DNA of 64,000 nucleotides. Origin: Rachycentron canadum. Its lineage: Eukaryota; Chordata; Actinopteri; Carangiformes; Rachycentridae. Positions within the stretch are counted from its first letter, which is position 1; every line of letters begins with the position of its first letter. The notes beneath the pieces are model-generated. The model saw nothing but the letters and a program-made list of their open reading frames with translations. It ran no database searches and was not told where the DNA came from. The translations under genes and the position numbers were made by a program. The DNA is taken from contig CM076660.1 of assembly GCA_038496675.1 (NCBI GenBank), positions 2,208,362-2,272,361 of the forward strand, given 5' to 3'. Shown here piece after piece: positions 33,661 to 45,599 of the stretch.

Positions 33661-35035
33661 AAAATGTAAAAGCCTTAGTGCCTTTAAACATTATTTTATT
33701 AATCGTTTCCAAAATCTCCTGCATCCTCCATCTCATGGCCTCCAGTCAAAAATCTAGTTTAATTTTAGTTAATTTGTAATTATTTTATCAAAATGCCTTT
33801 TTTCCTCTAAAATACAGAGAAAACCTACAGCATGATGGTATTGATCCACAAGATAGTGAATATAAACCCTGACATTCATTTTAAAACAAATTCTTGTATC
33901 ATCAGTGATTTTTTTTTCCCAGTAATATTAAATCATTACAAAAAAGGTGTTTTAGCTCGTATTGAACTGTTTATGTCGCTGCTAAAGAGTTTTCTGTCCA
34001 TCCTCTTTCTCACTCCTGAAACTCCCTCCCTCACAGGCTTCAATGACGTAAGAAAAAGAAGTTGAATTTTACATTTACGTTTTTTTTTTTTTTTCACCTC
34101 CTCCTCCTCCTCCCATCTCTACATCCTCGCCTCACTTACCGAGGAATTGCTTTTTCTTGCATGTGGGAGAAAAAAAAAAGTTCTTAAAAGTCTTATGAGT
34201 GAAAAGGATGTTACCTCATTAAAGAAGAGGCCATAAATCTGTCTCCCTCCTCAGCAGCACTGCTCCACATCTGGCCGTTCGCTCCAGCCACTCATTGTTG
34301 CTCATTCTCGCTGAGCCCTGGTTGGGATTTATGGTCGGCTCTGCTCGTGTCACATGTTGTTTAGTCCTGCTTCCCTATCAGTGATCTCATGCTGGTACCG
34401 TCCCGTCTGATGTTTGGGATTTCTGCTGAAGTGTAATACTCTGTATGGACTCAGTGTTTGACTTGTGAAATGTGCTTTCTGTGTCGGTGTGAACTGCTGC
34501 TGTCTTGGATGATTTTTCCCTTGAAGATCAGCAGGAAGTAAATAAACAATGAGATAAGAAACAAAATATGACTCCTGGTGTTTGACAATGTCAAGTAAGA
34601 AGAATGTATTTACATAAGACAGATGCAAAAAATATATATATAAATATAAATATATATATATATAGTCTTCACAATATGATGTGTCTCTGATTTGTTCACA
34701 TGATATTTAAAACAAATATTCTATTTAAAGTGATGTTACAGCAACAAAAGGAGTATTTTTGGTTAATTTGTTTGGTTTTGGCAATTTAACTTAGATTTAA
34801 TAACTTTGTTTAAAACTGATAATATTGCTCTTAGTCTCAAGAAGGGGGGGTCTGATCTTTTTTATGCTTTGCACAACGGCATTTGTACGTGCGAACAGCT
34901 GAGTGTGACATGAATGTCTTTAAGGAAAGACTGAATGTGTCCCTGTTTTACCACCTGCTGCAACATCAATTATGTGTTTAATAATATTTTTTTTTTAAGC
35001 CAGAAGAAATCATATGTGGAAGAGAAGGATCTGAC
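33661..35035. other. AT-rich non-coding stretch
   Basis: AT-rich unique DNA with a C/T block (34097-34140) and a TA-rich microsatellite at 34631-34664. No gene is supported. Confidence 0.5.
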
Positions 35036-35039
35036 CTGC

Positions 35040-35365
35040 TCTGTACTCTGTCCTGATTGGGTGGTACAGTCTGTCAATCACACTGAACCCACGCCCCCTG
35101 ATTCATCCCCTGCTTTATGGTCTATTTTCCTCTAAATGGACCATCATTTAAAAAATGAACATCGTGTTGTATTGAAGAAACTGAGACCATAAACTCATTA
35201 GGAAAACGTTTACTGAGCTAATAAATCAAGTGAGAATTAGGGACATTTTCCCATAGACTTCAATACAATCTGACTCAACCAGTGGAGACGCCCCCTGATG
35301 GTCATTAGAGAGAATGAAGGTTTAAGGCTCTTCAGAATTTCCTTCACTTTTAGTGACAGACTATG
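35040..35365 (+). repeat. interspersed repeat family B, copy 1
   Basis: Marker words are GGAAAACGTTTACTGAGCTA, TTTTCCCATAGACTTCAATA and CGCCCCCTGATGGTCATTAG. This resembles a short repeat present in large numbers in teleost genomes. Five copies or fragments occur in the window. Confidence 0.85.
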
Positions 35366-36464
35366 ATGAAGCTCATATACAAAAGACGTAGAGATCTCAG
35401 GGAGGGAGGCAGTGGGATACAGCTACTCTGCCGTTAAGTATTTGGAAATATTAAGAAATGTCTGTATCTGTCGTCGCCCTAGTACCTCAGCTTTCCCTGC
35501 TGATGTTTAGAAAGTCAACTCATCCGACCTCTCGGGTTATGTGAGCTCCACAGCAAAATTGTTTAAATTCACTAAATTCTGTGGATCTACAAGACCGTCT
35601 TCCAGAGTGACAAAGCTCTCCAGGGGCTGTTGGAAGAAATAGTTCACCCCAGTGTATTGTGGGATGGGTTGATAACTTTGGAAACATCCTCCCCATCACA
35701 TTTCCGACTCCAGAACATAGGGGACTTTCCCTCTAACCTTCCCAAAGCGCTGGTCTCAAACTCACACCAACATCAAGCTGTAATTTATTACAGTTATTGG
35801 TGACAGTTATAGCATGAACAAACAAGCTCAACACAACAAATGTCTTTCTGGGGAGAAGGTGTGTCTCCCCTTTGTTAAACATCCTGTCGTGTTGACGACA
35901 CCCGGCTTTTTCAGTCGTTTCGATTTGGATCAGGAACGTGATCGGACAAGTTCTGACAGACCATGAACTGGCCGTTCTGAGACAGGTGATTTATTTTAAC
36001 CTAAACCAAGACCTTTCCCTAACATGAACCAAGACATGTTTGTGCCTAAACCAAACCAAACCAGACTCCTCAGACACATGATGCGGAAAGTGCTTCTACC
36101 GAATATGTCCAGACGTCATGTTTTCTACTTAATGTGGTCGGATTTGTCATAAATGTGACTTTAATTCTGTTTAAATAAGTTCAAATTTCCCAAACATTAA
36201 CTTTAACTTTATACCTCAGCTTGTACAATGTAGTAAATTCTACATTTAAACCATCATGTACATAAATTTCAATAAAATCCAAGCAGTCTTAGCAAAAGAT
36301 GATTAATTCTCGATATAAACCTTTTCCTACATCTTCTGACTCGCAGCAGTGTGTTGCTCAGAAAATAAAACTTTCTAAATCTAAAATGACACAAACCTCA
36401 GTGCTTTACCTTTCTCTCTCTCTCTCTCTCTTTATTTTTTCTTTTACTACTTCATAACCAAATG

Positions 36465-36850
36465 TGGACAAGCCTTCTGGGCCGACGTGCATCCACTCCC
36501 TTCTCCCACGGTCTCTCGCAGCCAATAGATCAGTGTAAAAGCAAACCTGTGACGTCGGGTCATGATATACTGTGACTCGACTTTAACTGTGTGTACAGGT
36601 CGGAATCTCTCTGTACGTGTAGACAGAAGCACTGAGGCCGTGGGCTGACACGCAACGCCAGACGCTTCCAATTACATCTGGGTAACTGTCAGGGGGCCTC
36701 CGAGCTTTTGCCCTTTATGAAAACAACGAGTGGCACAAGAGCAGGCGAGGCCACAGGCGTCTGGATGGACCGGATCCGCCCGACCGCGGCCTCAAGTTGA
36801 AGTCAGTGTCGTCACGGTGCAGTGCAGGGGATCATGGGTATTTTTATTTG
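36465..36850. promoter_or_regulatory. candidate conserved non-coding element 5
   Basis: Repeat-free block containing GCCAATAGATCAGTGTAAAA, CTGTGACGTCGGGTCATGAT and CCAATTACATCTGGGTAAC, with CpGs kept. Function is inferred only. Confidence 0.25.
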
Positions 36851-38399
36851 TGATTCGTGTCTCATCCTGCTCTAAGTTACGTGTTTGTTTTCTCCTCTTC
36901 AAATATTTGAATATCTCAAATAAAAAAAATTGACTGAAGACGCAGGTCTCTTCCTCTGGTTCTTTTGGGGTTTTAACAAAAACCCAAAGACAAATTTCTC
37001 CTCATTTACTCTTTTAGGCTGGAAGCTAATAGCTAAATTAAGATAAAAGCCATTTTGTATTTTCCACCAGAATTTTATTCTAAATTAGAAACAACTAAAA
37101 GCACGACAGTTTAATGGATGTAGAGGTAGAAGAACAATGTTTTATTTCTATTCTCTGCTGTTTTGTTCTGCTTCGCTACATATTGTACTTTTTGCTCCAC
37201 TACATTTATGTAGAAATGTAATTCATAATTTAATTTAGCAATACAAAATATAACAAACAAATAATTATGTTATATTATTACAGAATATAATGTTTACTGA
37301 TACCAGGTCGAAATCAAGATCAGAATTATATAATGTCATTAAAACTACAGAGCATTTATACACTTCTGTTACTATTCAATGGGCATTAAGTTTCACAGAT
37401 TTTAGTTTTGGTGTTTTGATTTCTTTGAGGAAAATGAGCTCAGTGTTTCTTTACACACCCTCCCCTGGCGACTGCAGCCTCTTGTTAATAAGAAATACAT
37501 GATGTGTTATTGTGCATCACCTGTGGTAGAAAAACAACAAGATGTGATCAGGAAACCTTCACTTTTGACATAAGTCTCTTTAATTCTCCCTCTGGTTTGT
37601 CACATCTGAAGAAAACCACCCGTTAGTGGGTTGTTTCCCATTAAAAGTGACTTTATTCGTTGCTACAACACCAACATTTCGTGATGTTTGAAATTTACCT
37701 CTGGGCTCTGCTGATGATGCACTCACTGAACATTTGACTTTCAGAGGACAGTTTGTAGGCGACAGGTGGTTTTGGACATGAACAGAGATCATGTTGGTTT
37801 TAATGTTAATTACTTCAGGGTGAGAGTTTGTTTTTTTGGCGTTTGCTCTTGTTGGGACCGAGATGAGAGCAAAGAGAGACAGTAAACACGGAGAGATAAA
37901 GAAAGGTCACATGACTCACTCCCTGGATGAACCAGAGTCGGTGTAGCCTATGCTGGTGCGGACTGGACGAGTTGGGTGGCGTTATTGGTTTATTGGAAGC
38001 ATTTCAGTGACTATGAGGTGGGTCAAGTCGATCCAGACTAACTCCAGCTGTGATGTGTTTTTGTCTGAAATGATGGAGAACGCACGATATCACGTTCTCT
38101 GTGTCGACGATTTTCCACATGAACCAGCGTTTTAAATGTCTCACAGAGGAATAAAAGGCTGATGATGTAGGCTAGAGCATTAAAGCATTGTGATAATGTA
38201 GAGCTAAGGCTGCTGAGTGTGAGACAGCCTACAATGGCAGCTGTGTTCACCATCAGGCCGTTCCCTCAGGCCAAAACATAGATTTCTACTCCTGATAGTA
38301 AATCAATAGGAAAAAAAAAAAAAAAAAAAAGCATGAACTCTGGTTTGGCCCTTTAATCACCTCTTTACTTCTCTCTGTCAGAAGAATGAGCTTCTTCCT

Positions 38400-38860
38400 T
38401 GGACGTGGTTGTAATTACATCACGCAGCGAGCAGCACCTCCAGCTCAAACAGCCCAACACTCATCCTGTCAGCTGCAGCGCTCGCTCTGCGCCATCAGCT
38501 GAGCCTGGGCTGCTGCTGCTGCTGCTGCTGCCGCGACGCGTTTGCAGCTTCAAAGCCGCTGCTTGTCTGGCTCACGCCAAAACCAGTTACAGTGGTGCAG
38601 AGCAGACCGCCACCACACAAAGGAAGCTTTGCTTTAATGTTATCAGAGACTGATCCACGTCTGTGCGGTGCTGTAATGATGCTGTATTTCCCTGCCAGCC
38701 TGACAATGGCCTTATGGCTTTTATAAGCGGGGCCCTAATACAACTATACTCCATTAGAGGGCCACTTTTATTACGTTTCCAGCCCTGGAGAAGCCCATTC
38801 ATCTCCAGCGAGATGGATTGCTCTTGTTTTTTGTGATCATCAAGATGAATGAGTTAAGGT
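38400..38860. promoter_or_regulatory. candidate conserved non-coding element 6
   Basis: The second half is striking: GTAATGATGCTGTATTTCCC, CAATGGCCTTATGGCTTTTA, TAAGCGGGGCCCTAATACAA, then CCATTAGAGGGCCACTTTTA. Homeodomain and Cdx-like words are dense and no repeat or frame explains them. A (CTG)n tract is at 38510-38531. A short open frame at 38399-38653 is not convincing. Confidence 0.4.
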
Positions 38861-40024
38861 TTCCCTCTGGCGCTGGTGGTTGCAGGGTTGTAGATGAGGA
38901 GATGGTGCCTGCATTATAGTATCGCTGTATAGAATCAGACGGGCATGAACACAGATTATAGTTTATTCATTTGGTTAAAAAAAAAAAAATCACTTTACCT
39001 CATTGACCCTGGGGAGATTGATTTTTATCTGTTTGTTTGGTCGTTTCTGATGGTAAAGTTGCTTTGTTGCTCTCAAAGCTGCAGATTTAAACTATTTTAG
39101 CTGAATGTGTCTCTGGTTCATGTTGTGTTAAATCTTCAACATAAACCAATAGAAATAAAAAAGCAATGTACTTGTATTTAATGAGACTTGACGTGAGATT
39201 GTGATTATTATGTGAATTTCATATAAGCCCTCCTGTTATTGATCTGTAAAAAATAAAAACAAAATTAAATCAAGGGCTCTTGTTTTCCACTTTGCTTTCT
39301 CCTAAAGTTAAGAAACTGTGTCTGCTTGTGTCATACAGTGAAATAATTCAAGAATAACAATTCAAACATGAAGCGCCATCAAGTTGTAGAGCAAAATATC
39401 AAGGTGTAATTTATAATATAAGTAAAAACAGGAAGATTTTGACATGATAAGCATCATGTCGTGCACCTTTTATTACTCCACCTCACATAGTTGGTGCGGC
39501 TGGCGTCTTATAATTTATCATAAAGTCATTTCTTTGACATAGTTTGTTATGGTCAGGGGTTTAAAAGGCAACACATCAGCTTCGTCCTCCGGTCTGGGCT
39601 CTCAAAGTGAAAGTGCTCCCAGGCTGTGTAACGCTCCCTCGGACATCTGAGGACACGCTGAAGGTTATCTACGGCGGCGAGCACCAGCAGCGTCTGCGCC
39701 CACCGTAAACTCTTTATCAGGCCGGTTTGGACATTCCTCCTCTTCCTCTTGTCTTTGTGTGGTTCGTGTTTATTTGAGACGCGGTTGTAAAAAGATGTTT
39801 CATGCGGGGTCAGACTGCTGTTGAGTCTTTGATGACCACTGTAACTGCAGAGTAACCCCCCCCCCCCCCACCCCACCCTCTCTCTCCCTGCATCCACCCC
39901 CCAACCAGCAAAAACCCCAAATCTAAATGGGGGTCTTTGATGTGGCTGGATGGTGCCTGTTGTTATTGTTTGTATCAGGGCTTGTCACTGCCTGACCCCC
40001 CCCCCCCCCCCCCTTCACCCCCCA

Positions 40025-40036
40025 ACACACACACAC

Positions 40037-40070
<34 letters not shown>

Positions 40071-40080
40071 ACACACACAC
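40025..40080. repeat. (AC)n microsatellite
   Basis: AC repeat with two CTC interruptions, next to an 18-base C-run (39996-40013). Confidence 0.95.
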
Positions 40081-40372
40081 TAATCATGGTGCGTCTTACA
40101 GGTCGTAACAGGTCACATGCTTAAGATCATGTCTTTTTTTTTTATTTCATTTAGTAAAAACACTCTTCATCTTTCTTCTTCTCTTCTTCTTCTTTTCTTT
40201 TCCTCTCCTGCGCTCTTCTCCTCAGTACAGCCAGACTCTCCCTGATAAGGATGATGGATGGGGCAGAACTCTGGCTCCAGCCAAGCCCGGCAGCTTCCTG
40301 GGAGCTGAGAGATACTGAGGGGGAGCTGGTGGGGAGGTGGGAGAGGGTAGGAGGGGGGGTTATTGATGGAGG

Positions 40373-40765
40373 NNNNNNNNNNNNNNNNNNNNNNNNNNNN
40401 NNNNNNNNNNNNNNNNNNNNNNNNNNNNNNNNNNNNNNNNNNNNNNNNNNNNNNNNNNNNNNNNNNNNNNNNNNNNNNNNNNNNNNNNNNNNNNNNNNNN
40501 NNNNNNNNNNNNNNNNNNNNNNNNNNNNNNNNNNNNNNNNNNNNNNNNNNNNNNNNNNNNNNNNNNNNNNNNNNNNNNNNNNNNNNNNNNNNNNNNNNNN
40601 NNNNNNNNNNNNNNNNNNNNNNNNNNNNNNNNNNNNNNNNNNNNNNNNNNNNNNNNNNNNNNNNNNNNNNNNNNNNNNNNNNNNNNNNNNNNNNNNNNNN
40701 NNNNNNNNNNNNNNNNNNNNNNNNNNNNNNNNNNNNNNNNNNNNNNNNNNNNNNNNNNNNNNNNN
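40373..40765. other. assembly gap (393 N)
   Basis: Run of N, entered after a purine-rich G tract and left into a 16-base G homopolymer. The open frames across it are artefacts. Confidence 1.
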
Positions 40766-41184
40766 GGGGGGGGGGGGGGGTTTGCTCGCCTACGCCTTGT
40801 GCTCCAAATACAGTTGGACTGCCAAATAAACTATTTCCACGAAGGGTGTGTCACGCCGCTGGTTTCCAGATCATTGTCGTGTGTGAGGTGAGAGCGACTG
40901 GGAGGTCGGATTGAACCAAAACACAATGTGTGGGACCAATAAAATTAATCCTGCTTGAAAACAACATGAGCAACAAACTTCAGGTTTTTCCTTTCAGTTC
41001 CTCACTTTCAATGTCTCATTAATTTGTATTAATTTGTAGGTGTTTTGATGACGATAAAATATTGTGACTTTTTCTTTTGTAATTTGATAATTATGTAATA
41101 ATTAATTTGTATAAATAATTTTTATTGTGCACTGTCTTCAGACAAAAGAAGATAAGATGATCACACAACCACTTCATAGACTGT
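40766..41184. other. non-coding stretch after gap
   Basis: The G-run is followed by AT-rich unique DNA. Nothing recognisable. Confidence 0.5.
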
Positions 41185-41335
41185 GGGGCTGTAGAGTGAA
41201 GCCAATGTGGAGATTATATTGAAGTCTATGGGAAAATGGCCTTACTTTTGACTTGATTTATTACCTCAGTAAATGTTTTCCTAATGAGTTTATGACCTCA
41301 GTCTCTAGTTTCAAGTCTTCTTCCATACAACACGA
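41185..41335 (-). repeat. interspersed repeat family B, copy 2, proximal piece
   Basis: A reverse-strand piece (agtgaagccaatgtggag to ccatacaacacgatgt). It is cut at the point where a SINE-like element begins; the rest of the copy resumes at about 41527. Confidence 0.75.
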
Positions 41336-41690
41336 TGTCCATCCATCCATTATCTATACCACTTATCCGTCAGGGTCGTGGGGGGCTGGAGCCAATCCCA
41401 GTTTACATAGGGCAAGGGTGGGGTACACCCTGGACAGGTTGCCAGTCTATTGCAGGTCTACGGGGAATTTAGAGTCACCAGTTAACCTGAATGTGCTGGA
41501 GAACCCGTGGAGAACCCACACAGGCCAACATGATGTTCATTTACTAAATGATGGTCCCATTTAGTGCAAAATAGACCATAAAGTAGGGGATTAAGTATTA
41601 AGTATTAAGTCTAGTATTAAGTATTAAGTATAAAAACTGTCTTGCTGTAAGGTGAGAGTGCTAACCACTGCACCACCATGTCATCCCTGT
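41336..41690 (-). repeat. SINE-like element copy 2, interleaved with family B
   Basis: The tail part is 41336-41525 (catccatccattatctatac to gagaacccacacaggcc). The head part is 41638-41690 (cttgctgtaaggtgagagtg then ctaaccactgcaccaccatg). Between them lie about 65 bases of family B (acatgatgttcatttactaa to accataaagtaggggatt) and a tandem of the decamer TATTAAGTAT type (41588-41632). Confidence 0.7.
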
Positions 41691-41759
41691 ATAATTCATC
41701 TATATATACTTTTCATTTAGCTCCAGCCAAGTAAAAAGTAAGATCTCAGAGTTACAGCC

Positions 41760-42345
41760 CATCGTAGACTCAGGCAGCAGCAGAGTTAATTATTTCTGCT
41801 GAAGCCTTATTGAAGTAGTGAGATGTGCGTGATGTTTGGTTGTACTGTGGCCTTCGGAGGCACCATGAGAACATGTTTGGCTGCAGCAGGACACTATCTC
41901 CTACTGTAACTGTGGCATTTAACCTCCCGGCCACACAGGGGCTGTGCTGCTGGAAAACGGCGATTACATTAATGATTTGTTTTGGTTTCAGGAAGACAGA
42001 GGGAGCGATGGTGGTGGTGGTGGTGGCGGCGGTGGGGGAGGACGTGGAAGTCACGTAAATATATTGTGAAATAAAAAGCCTAATCCGTGTTTACATCCCA
42101 AGCAAAGGCGGCCATTTGTTTTCATTACGGCTCGGACAAGATAGCGGTTCCCACAGACGTGTGCACTTTCAAAATACATTTCCACAGATTTTTCCACAGT
42201 TCTGTCTTGTGCCGCCAGGATTAAGGGTCTGCAAAGTCTGCAGGCTGAAGGATACGTTGACCCGCCATCCTATCTTGGCACGATCAAAAACATTGACAGG
42301 GGATGGCGGCCGGGAGGCTGGCAACTCCAACCTTTAAACACAATC
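41760..42345. promoter_or_regulatory. candidate conserved non-coding cluster 7
   Basis: Unique, GC-moderate block. Words include GAGTTAATTATTTCTGC, GGCGATTACATTAATGATTT, AATAAAAAGCCTAATCCGTG, CCATTTGTTTTCATTACGGC and CATCCTATCTTGGCACG. It has no coding frame with domains. A GGT/GTG-rich spot lies at 42010-42035. Confidence 0.35.
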
Positions 42346-42689
42346 TGTTTTTAAAGTGTGTGTGTGTCCAGGTCTTTGTCTCTGGACTGTCTGTGTCCAC
42401 ACACGCACCTGAGCTCTGTCACACTTCTGAAACAACCAGAGATGTAGCCAAAGGACAACTTTTATTTCCCAGAATTCCTCCATTCCCCCATAAGGTGTGT
42501 GCTCGCGGCCCGTGGTGATGATTTAGGGGTGTTTATCGCAGCTCGCTTAAACATTTACTTTTCAGTACAAGGTGAAGCTCGGAAGAAAAATGTCTCTGCG
42601 GGGTTCAACCTCTGGAGGATTTAATACCGTGCCCCCCTCCCCCTCTGCACCGCTGACGTTTACAAGAAAAGCAACAAGGAATGGGGGGA

Positions 42690-42905
42690 CACCCAAAGAA
42701 TCATGGGATATGTATTAGAGCTTGGCCGATTGTCAGAGCGTCCGAGGGCGAGCGCGTGTTTTGCGAGGTCAGTCACGGAAGGACGTTGCGTTTTCGGGTT
42801 TAATTGCTGCATCGCATCTGGGAGGCGTCCACATTTTTCATCGCAACACATTGTTTTGATCCAGTTCCTCTTTTTAATGACCCATAATCCTTTACTGTAA
42901 AATGG
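42690..42905. promoter_or_regulatory. candidate conserved non-coding element 8
   Basis: CpG-retaining sequence with GGTTTAATTGCTGCATCG and CCTCTTTTTAATGACCCATA. Open frames on both strands overlap each other completely, which speaks against either being real. Confidence 0.3.
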
Positions 42906-43475
42906 CTGGACGGAGATCCAAGGCTCCCTGCTGAGTGACTTATTATCAGTTTATGCTTTAGGATGAAAAGTAAATAGACATTTCTCCACCCGCCCTGAAC
43001 CTTCACCTTTTTATGCTCACTCCTCCTTAGACGCCTCTTTCCTCTCTATTTGAAATTTTCTGGCTCGACTCCTCCGTCCTTTTTCTTTCTCCCTCTTTCC
43101 TCCCCCCTTTCCTCTCTTTCCTCCGTGTTAAGCCTTGACAATATGCAACACCTTGAGCTTTTTAAGAGGCTGCACTTTTCAGAGAAATGACTCCAGAGAC
43201 GCTGTGGGACATTAAGTGCAGAGGCATGTTTCTGGGTGAGGGGACACCCGGCTTTCCTCAACTGCTTTCAGGATGAGGACATGGGGGTCGCAGGAGGGGA
43301 CGGGGTCTTGAGTAGGGCCAGATCAGGGTCACGTTTGTAATGAAGTCTTGAGATTGTTTTAAAGCACTTGGAGTATCAAATGCTTTGGTTTAATGGTGTC
43401 AAAAGTGAGTTTCAGTCACAGAAACAGAGAATAACTTCAGGGTTTTAACTCCTGTTATGGGATTAGGGAGCAGAC

Positions 43476-43477
<2 letters not shown>

Positions 43478-43539
<62 letters not shown>
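43478..43539. repeat. (GT)31 microsatellite
   Basis: The longest dinucleotide array in the window, uninterrupted. Confidence 0.97.
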
Positions 43540-43540
<1 letters not shown>

Positions 43541-43678
43541 GGGAGGCTGGAGGTTTGACTAATGATGGTTTACTTAGACACATTAAGACGTGGAAGGAAA
43601 ATGGTTGAGCATGATTAGTGAGCGCCTTAATGGTATAATGTCGCCTCTATTTCAGTCTTTCTGGCCAGAAAGAAGGGA

Positions 43679-43701
43679 TGTGTGTGTGTGTGTGTGTGTG
43701 T
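43679..43701. repeat. (TG)11 microsatellite
   Basis: Short perfect array 140 bases after the previous one. Confidence 0.9.
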
Positions 43702-43997
43702 CCTATTTGTACATATCCTATGAAAATTAAATTTCCATATTATTTAATATTAATTTCTAGAAATTTATGTCCAGTTAAACAGCTGTTATTCTCAGAATTA
43801 AAGTAGGTTTTATTTTATTTTTTATGATAAGAAAATAAACTTAGTGAAGGTGTAATGTTCTTTGTAATTAAACAAATGTTTTATAAAGATTTTTCCATGT
43901 GATTGTTAAGTGAAACCGAAGCGACCTTTTAAAACGAAATGTTGTAAAATAGAAAAAAAACTCTTTTCCATCATCTGGTTTGGAGCGAACACTGTTT

Positions 43998-44315
43998 ATA
44001 GAAGTGAACGTTGACTCTGTGGCTGAAAAGTGAAGCCAATGCTGAAGAGCCTTAAATCTTAGAGCATATAATGACCATCAGGGGGCGACTCCACTGGTTG
44101 TTAAAGAAGTCAGATTGTATTGAAGTCTATGGGAAAATGTCTCCACTTCTCCCTTGATTTATTAGCTCAGTAAACGTTTTCCTAATGAGTTTATGGTCTC
44201 AGTCTGTGGTTTTAACTCCTCAATACAACGTGATGTTCATGTTTTAAATGATGGTCCCATGTAGAGGAAGACAGACCATAAAGCAGGGGATGAATTAGGA
44301 CGTGGCCACTGTGTG
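43998..44315 (-). repeat. interspersed repeat family B, copy 3
   Basis: Near full-length reverse copy, from gaacgttgactctgtggctg through GACCATCAGGGGGCGACTCC to agaccataaagcaggggatg. It gives the clearest view of the element length, about 310 bases. Confidence 0.85.
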
Positions 44316-45080
44316 ATTGACAAACTGTACCAGAAACACCACCAGCAATTCAGGGGCTGTATCCTCCGAGGGATGAGGTTCACAGATGTGTGGCCCTTCG
44401 TGGCCGATGGAGACAGCAAAGGTGAAACCGAATTCAGATGGTGGTGCCTACGGTGGATTGCTCCCCCATTTACCGATGCATTGCATAACTTAGCTCACAC
44501 AACGCTAACGCTAGCTAGTAACGCTAGCCACTGAACCGAACTTCGCCCACGAAGAATCCACCTGGCGGATCCTTCGTTCAGGAAAAGAAGGAGCTTCCAA
44601 AACAGGACAGACTAATCGCAGCGACACATTAAGTCTTCAAATGAAGCCTTCGACAGTTGTGGCCTCTGAATTGGGACACAGATAGTTTCTCTTATAGGAT
44701 GTAAAGTCTGGCATGAGGATGCTGCCATGGGAAGGTTTGTGTTCACACAACATATAGTATGTTAGCCTGCACGATTTGAAAACGTTACGGGGGTTAATAT
44801 AAATTGAAATAATTGAATTTCCTTGAGTGTCAGGTCACTTTCATCATTAGAATCTGCAAAGGAAAACGTTTTCAGAGACTCATAACATTGTCCGATTTAT
44901 GTTTTATGTTAACATGATTAGGAATTTAAATAAAACTGTCAAATGTGACTTGATGCACAAGACACAACCTGTTCACTCCATTAACATTTAAGTGAAACCA
45001 CAGTCTTTTCCAGGCCCTCAACAAAATGCTTTCGTAGCCTGAAACTAAACACAAGCAGGTCCAGAGTCCAGCAGCTCGTG
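44316..45080. other. non-coding stretch
   Basis: Unique sequence after the family B copy, including gctagctagtaacgctagcc near 44510. No supported gene. Confidence 0.45.
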
Positions 45081-45084
45081 CACG

Positions 45085-45500
45085 TAGCATCTGACCATAT
45101 TAATTGGAAAAGACTTTGCCACTGAACATAATCCAGGCGGGTTAATAGTCTATAAACAGAACTTTCACGTTGTACTAAATGTGGCTTGTTATTGTCAGAG
45201 TTGCCTGACTCTGATTCTCTGTTGGATCAATTAGAGACACATTGGTAGCTAATGAGGTCAGTGGCCGTTCAGACCGTCAGACATGACCACAGTCTCTTCT
45301 TCAGGGCTTTTCCAGCCTCACTGGTAAAAGAGATCAGATTACACCTCAATCAAATAGACAGTATTGGCCCCATAATTGATGAATTGATATAAATTAATCC
45401 AACTGTTCCTCCTGTGTGTGTGTGACAGACGTGGCGTCCGCTGACAGCCTGGCTCGGTCTTATCTGCACTGCAGGAGTGACGTTAGAGCCCCAGAAGGGG
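45085..45500. promoter_or_regulatory. candidate conserved non-coding element 9
   Basis: Contains GACCATATTAATTGGAAAAG, CGGGTTAATAGTCTATAAAC, GGTAGCTAATGAGGTCAGTG, CAGATTACACCTCAATCAAA, CCCCATAATTGATGAATTGA and GGTCTTATCTGCACTGC (a GATA site). It is the densest run of homeodomain cores in the right half of the desert. Confidence 0.4.
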
Positions 45501-45542
45501 GGACGAAGGGGGAAAGAGGGGGCAGATAGTAAGGTAGAGGAG

Positions 45543-45568
45543 TGTGTGTGTGTGTGTGTGTGTGTGTT
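45543..45568. repeat. (TG)13 microsatellite
   Basis: Perfect array. Confidence 0.9.
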
Positions 45569-45599
45569 TGTTTCTCTCTCTTCACTGTGTTCTTCACTT

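Larger units (their letters stand above)
35370..40372. other. non-coding stretch before second gap
   Basis: Mostly unique AT-rich sequence with two GC-moderate islands listed separately. A 20-base A-run lies near 38311. Long C-runs (39856-39869, 39996-40013) and a CA microsatellite lead up to the gap. No gene is supported. Confidence 0.5.
42906..43997. other. non-coding stretch with microsatellites
   Basis: C/T-rich stretch (43065-43125), then GT microsatellites, then AT-rich unique DNA. No gene. Confidence 0.5.
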
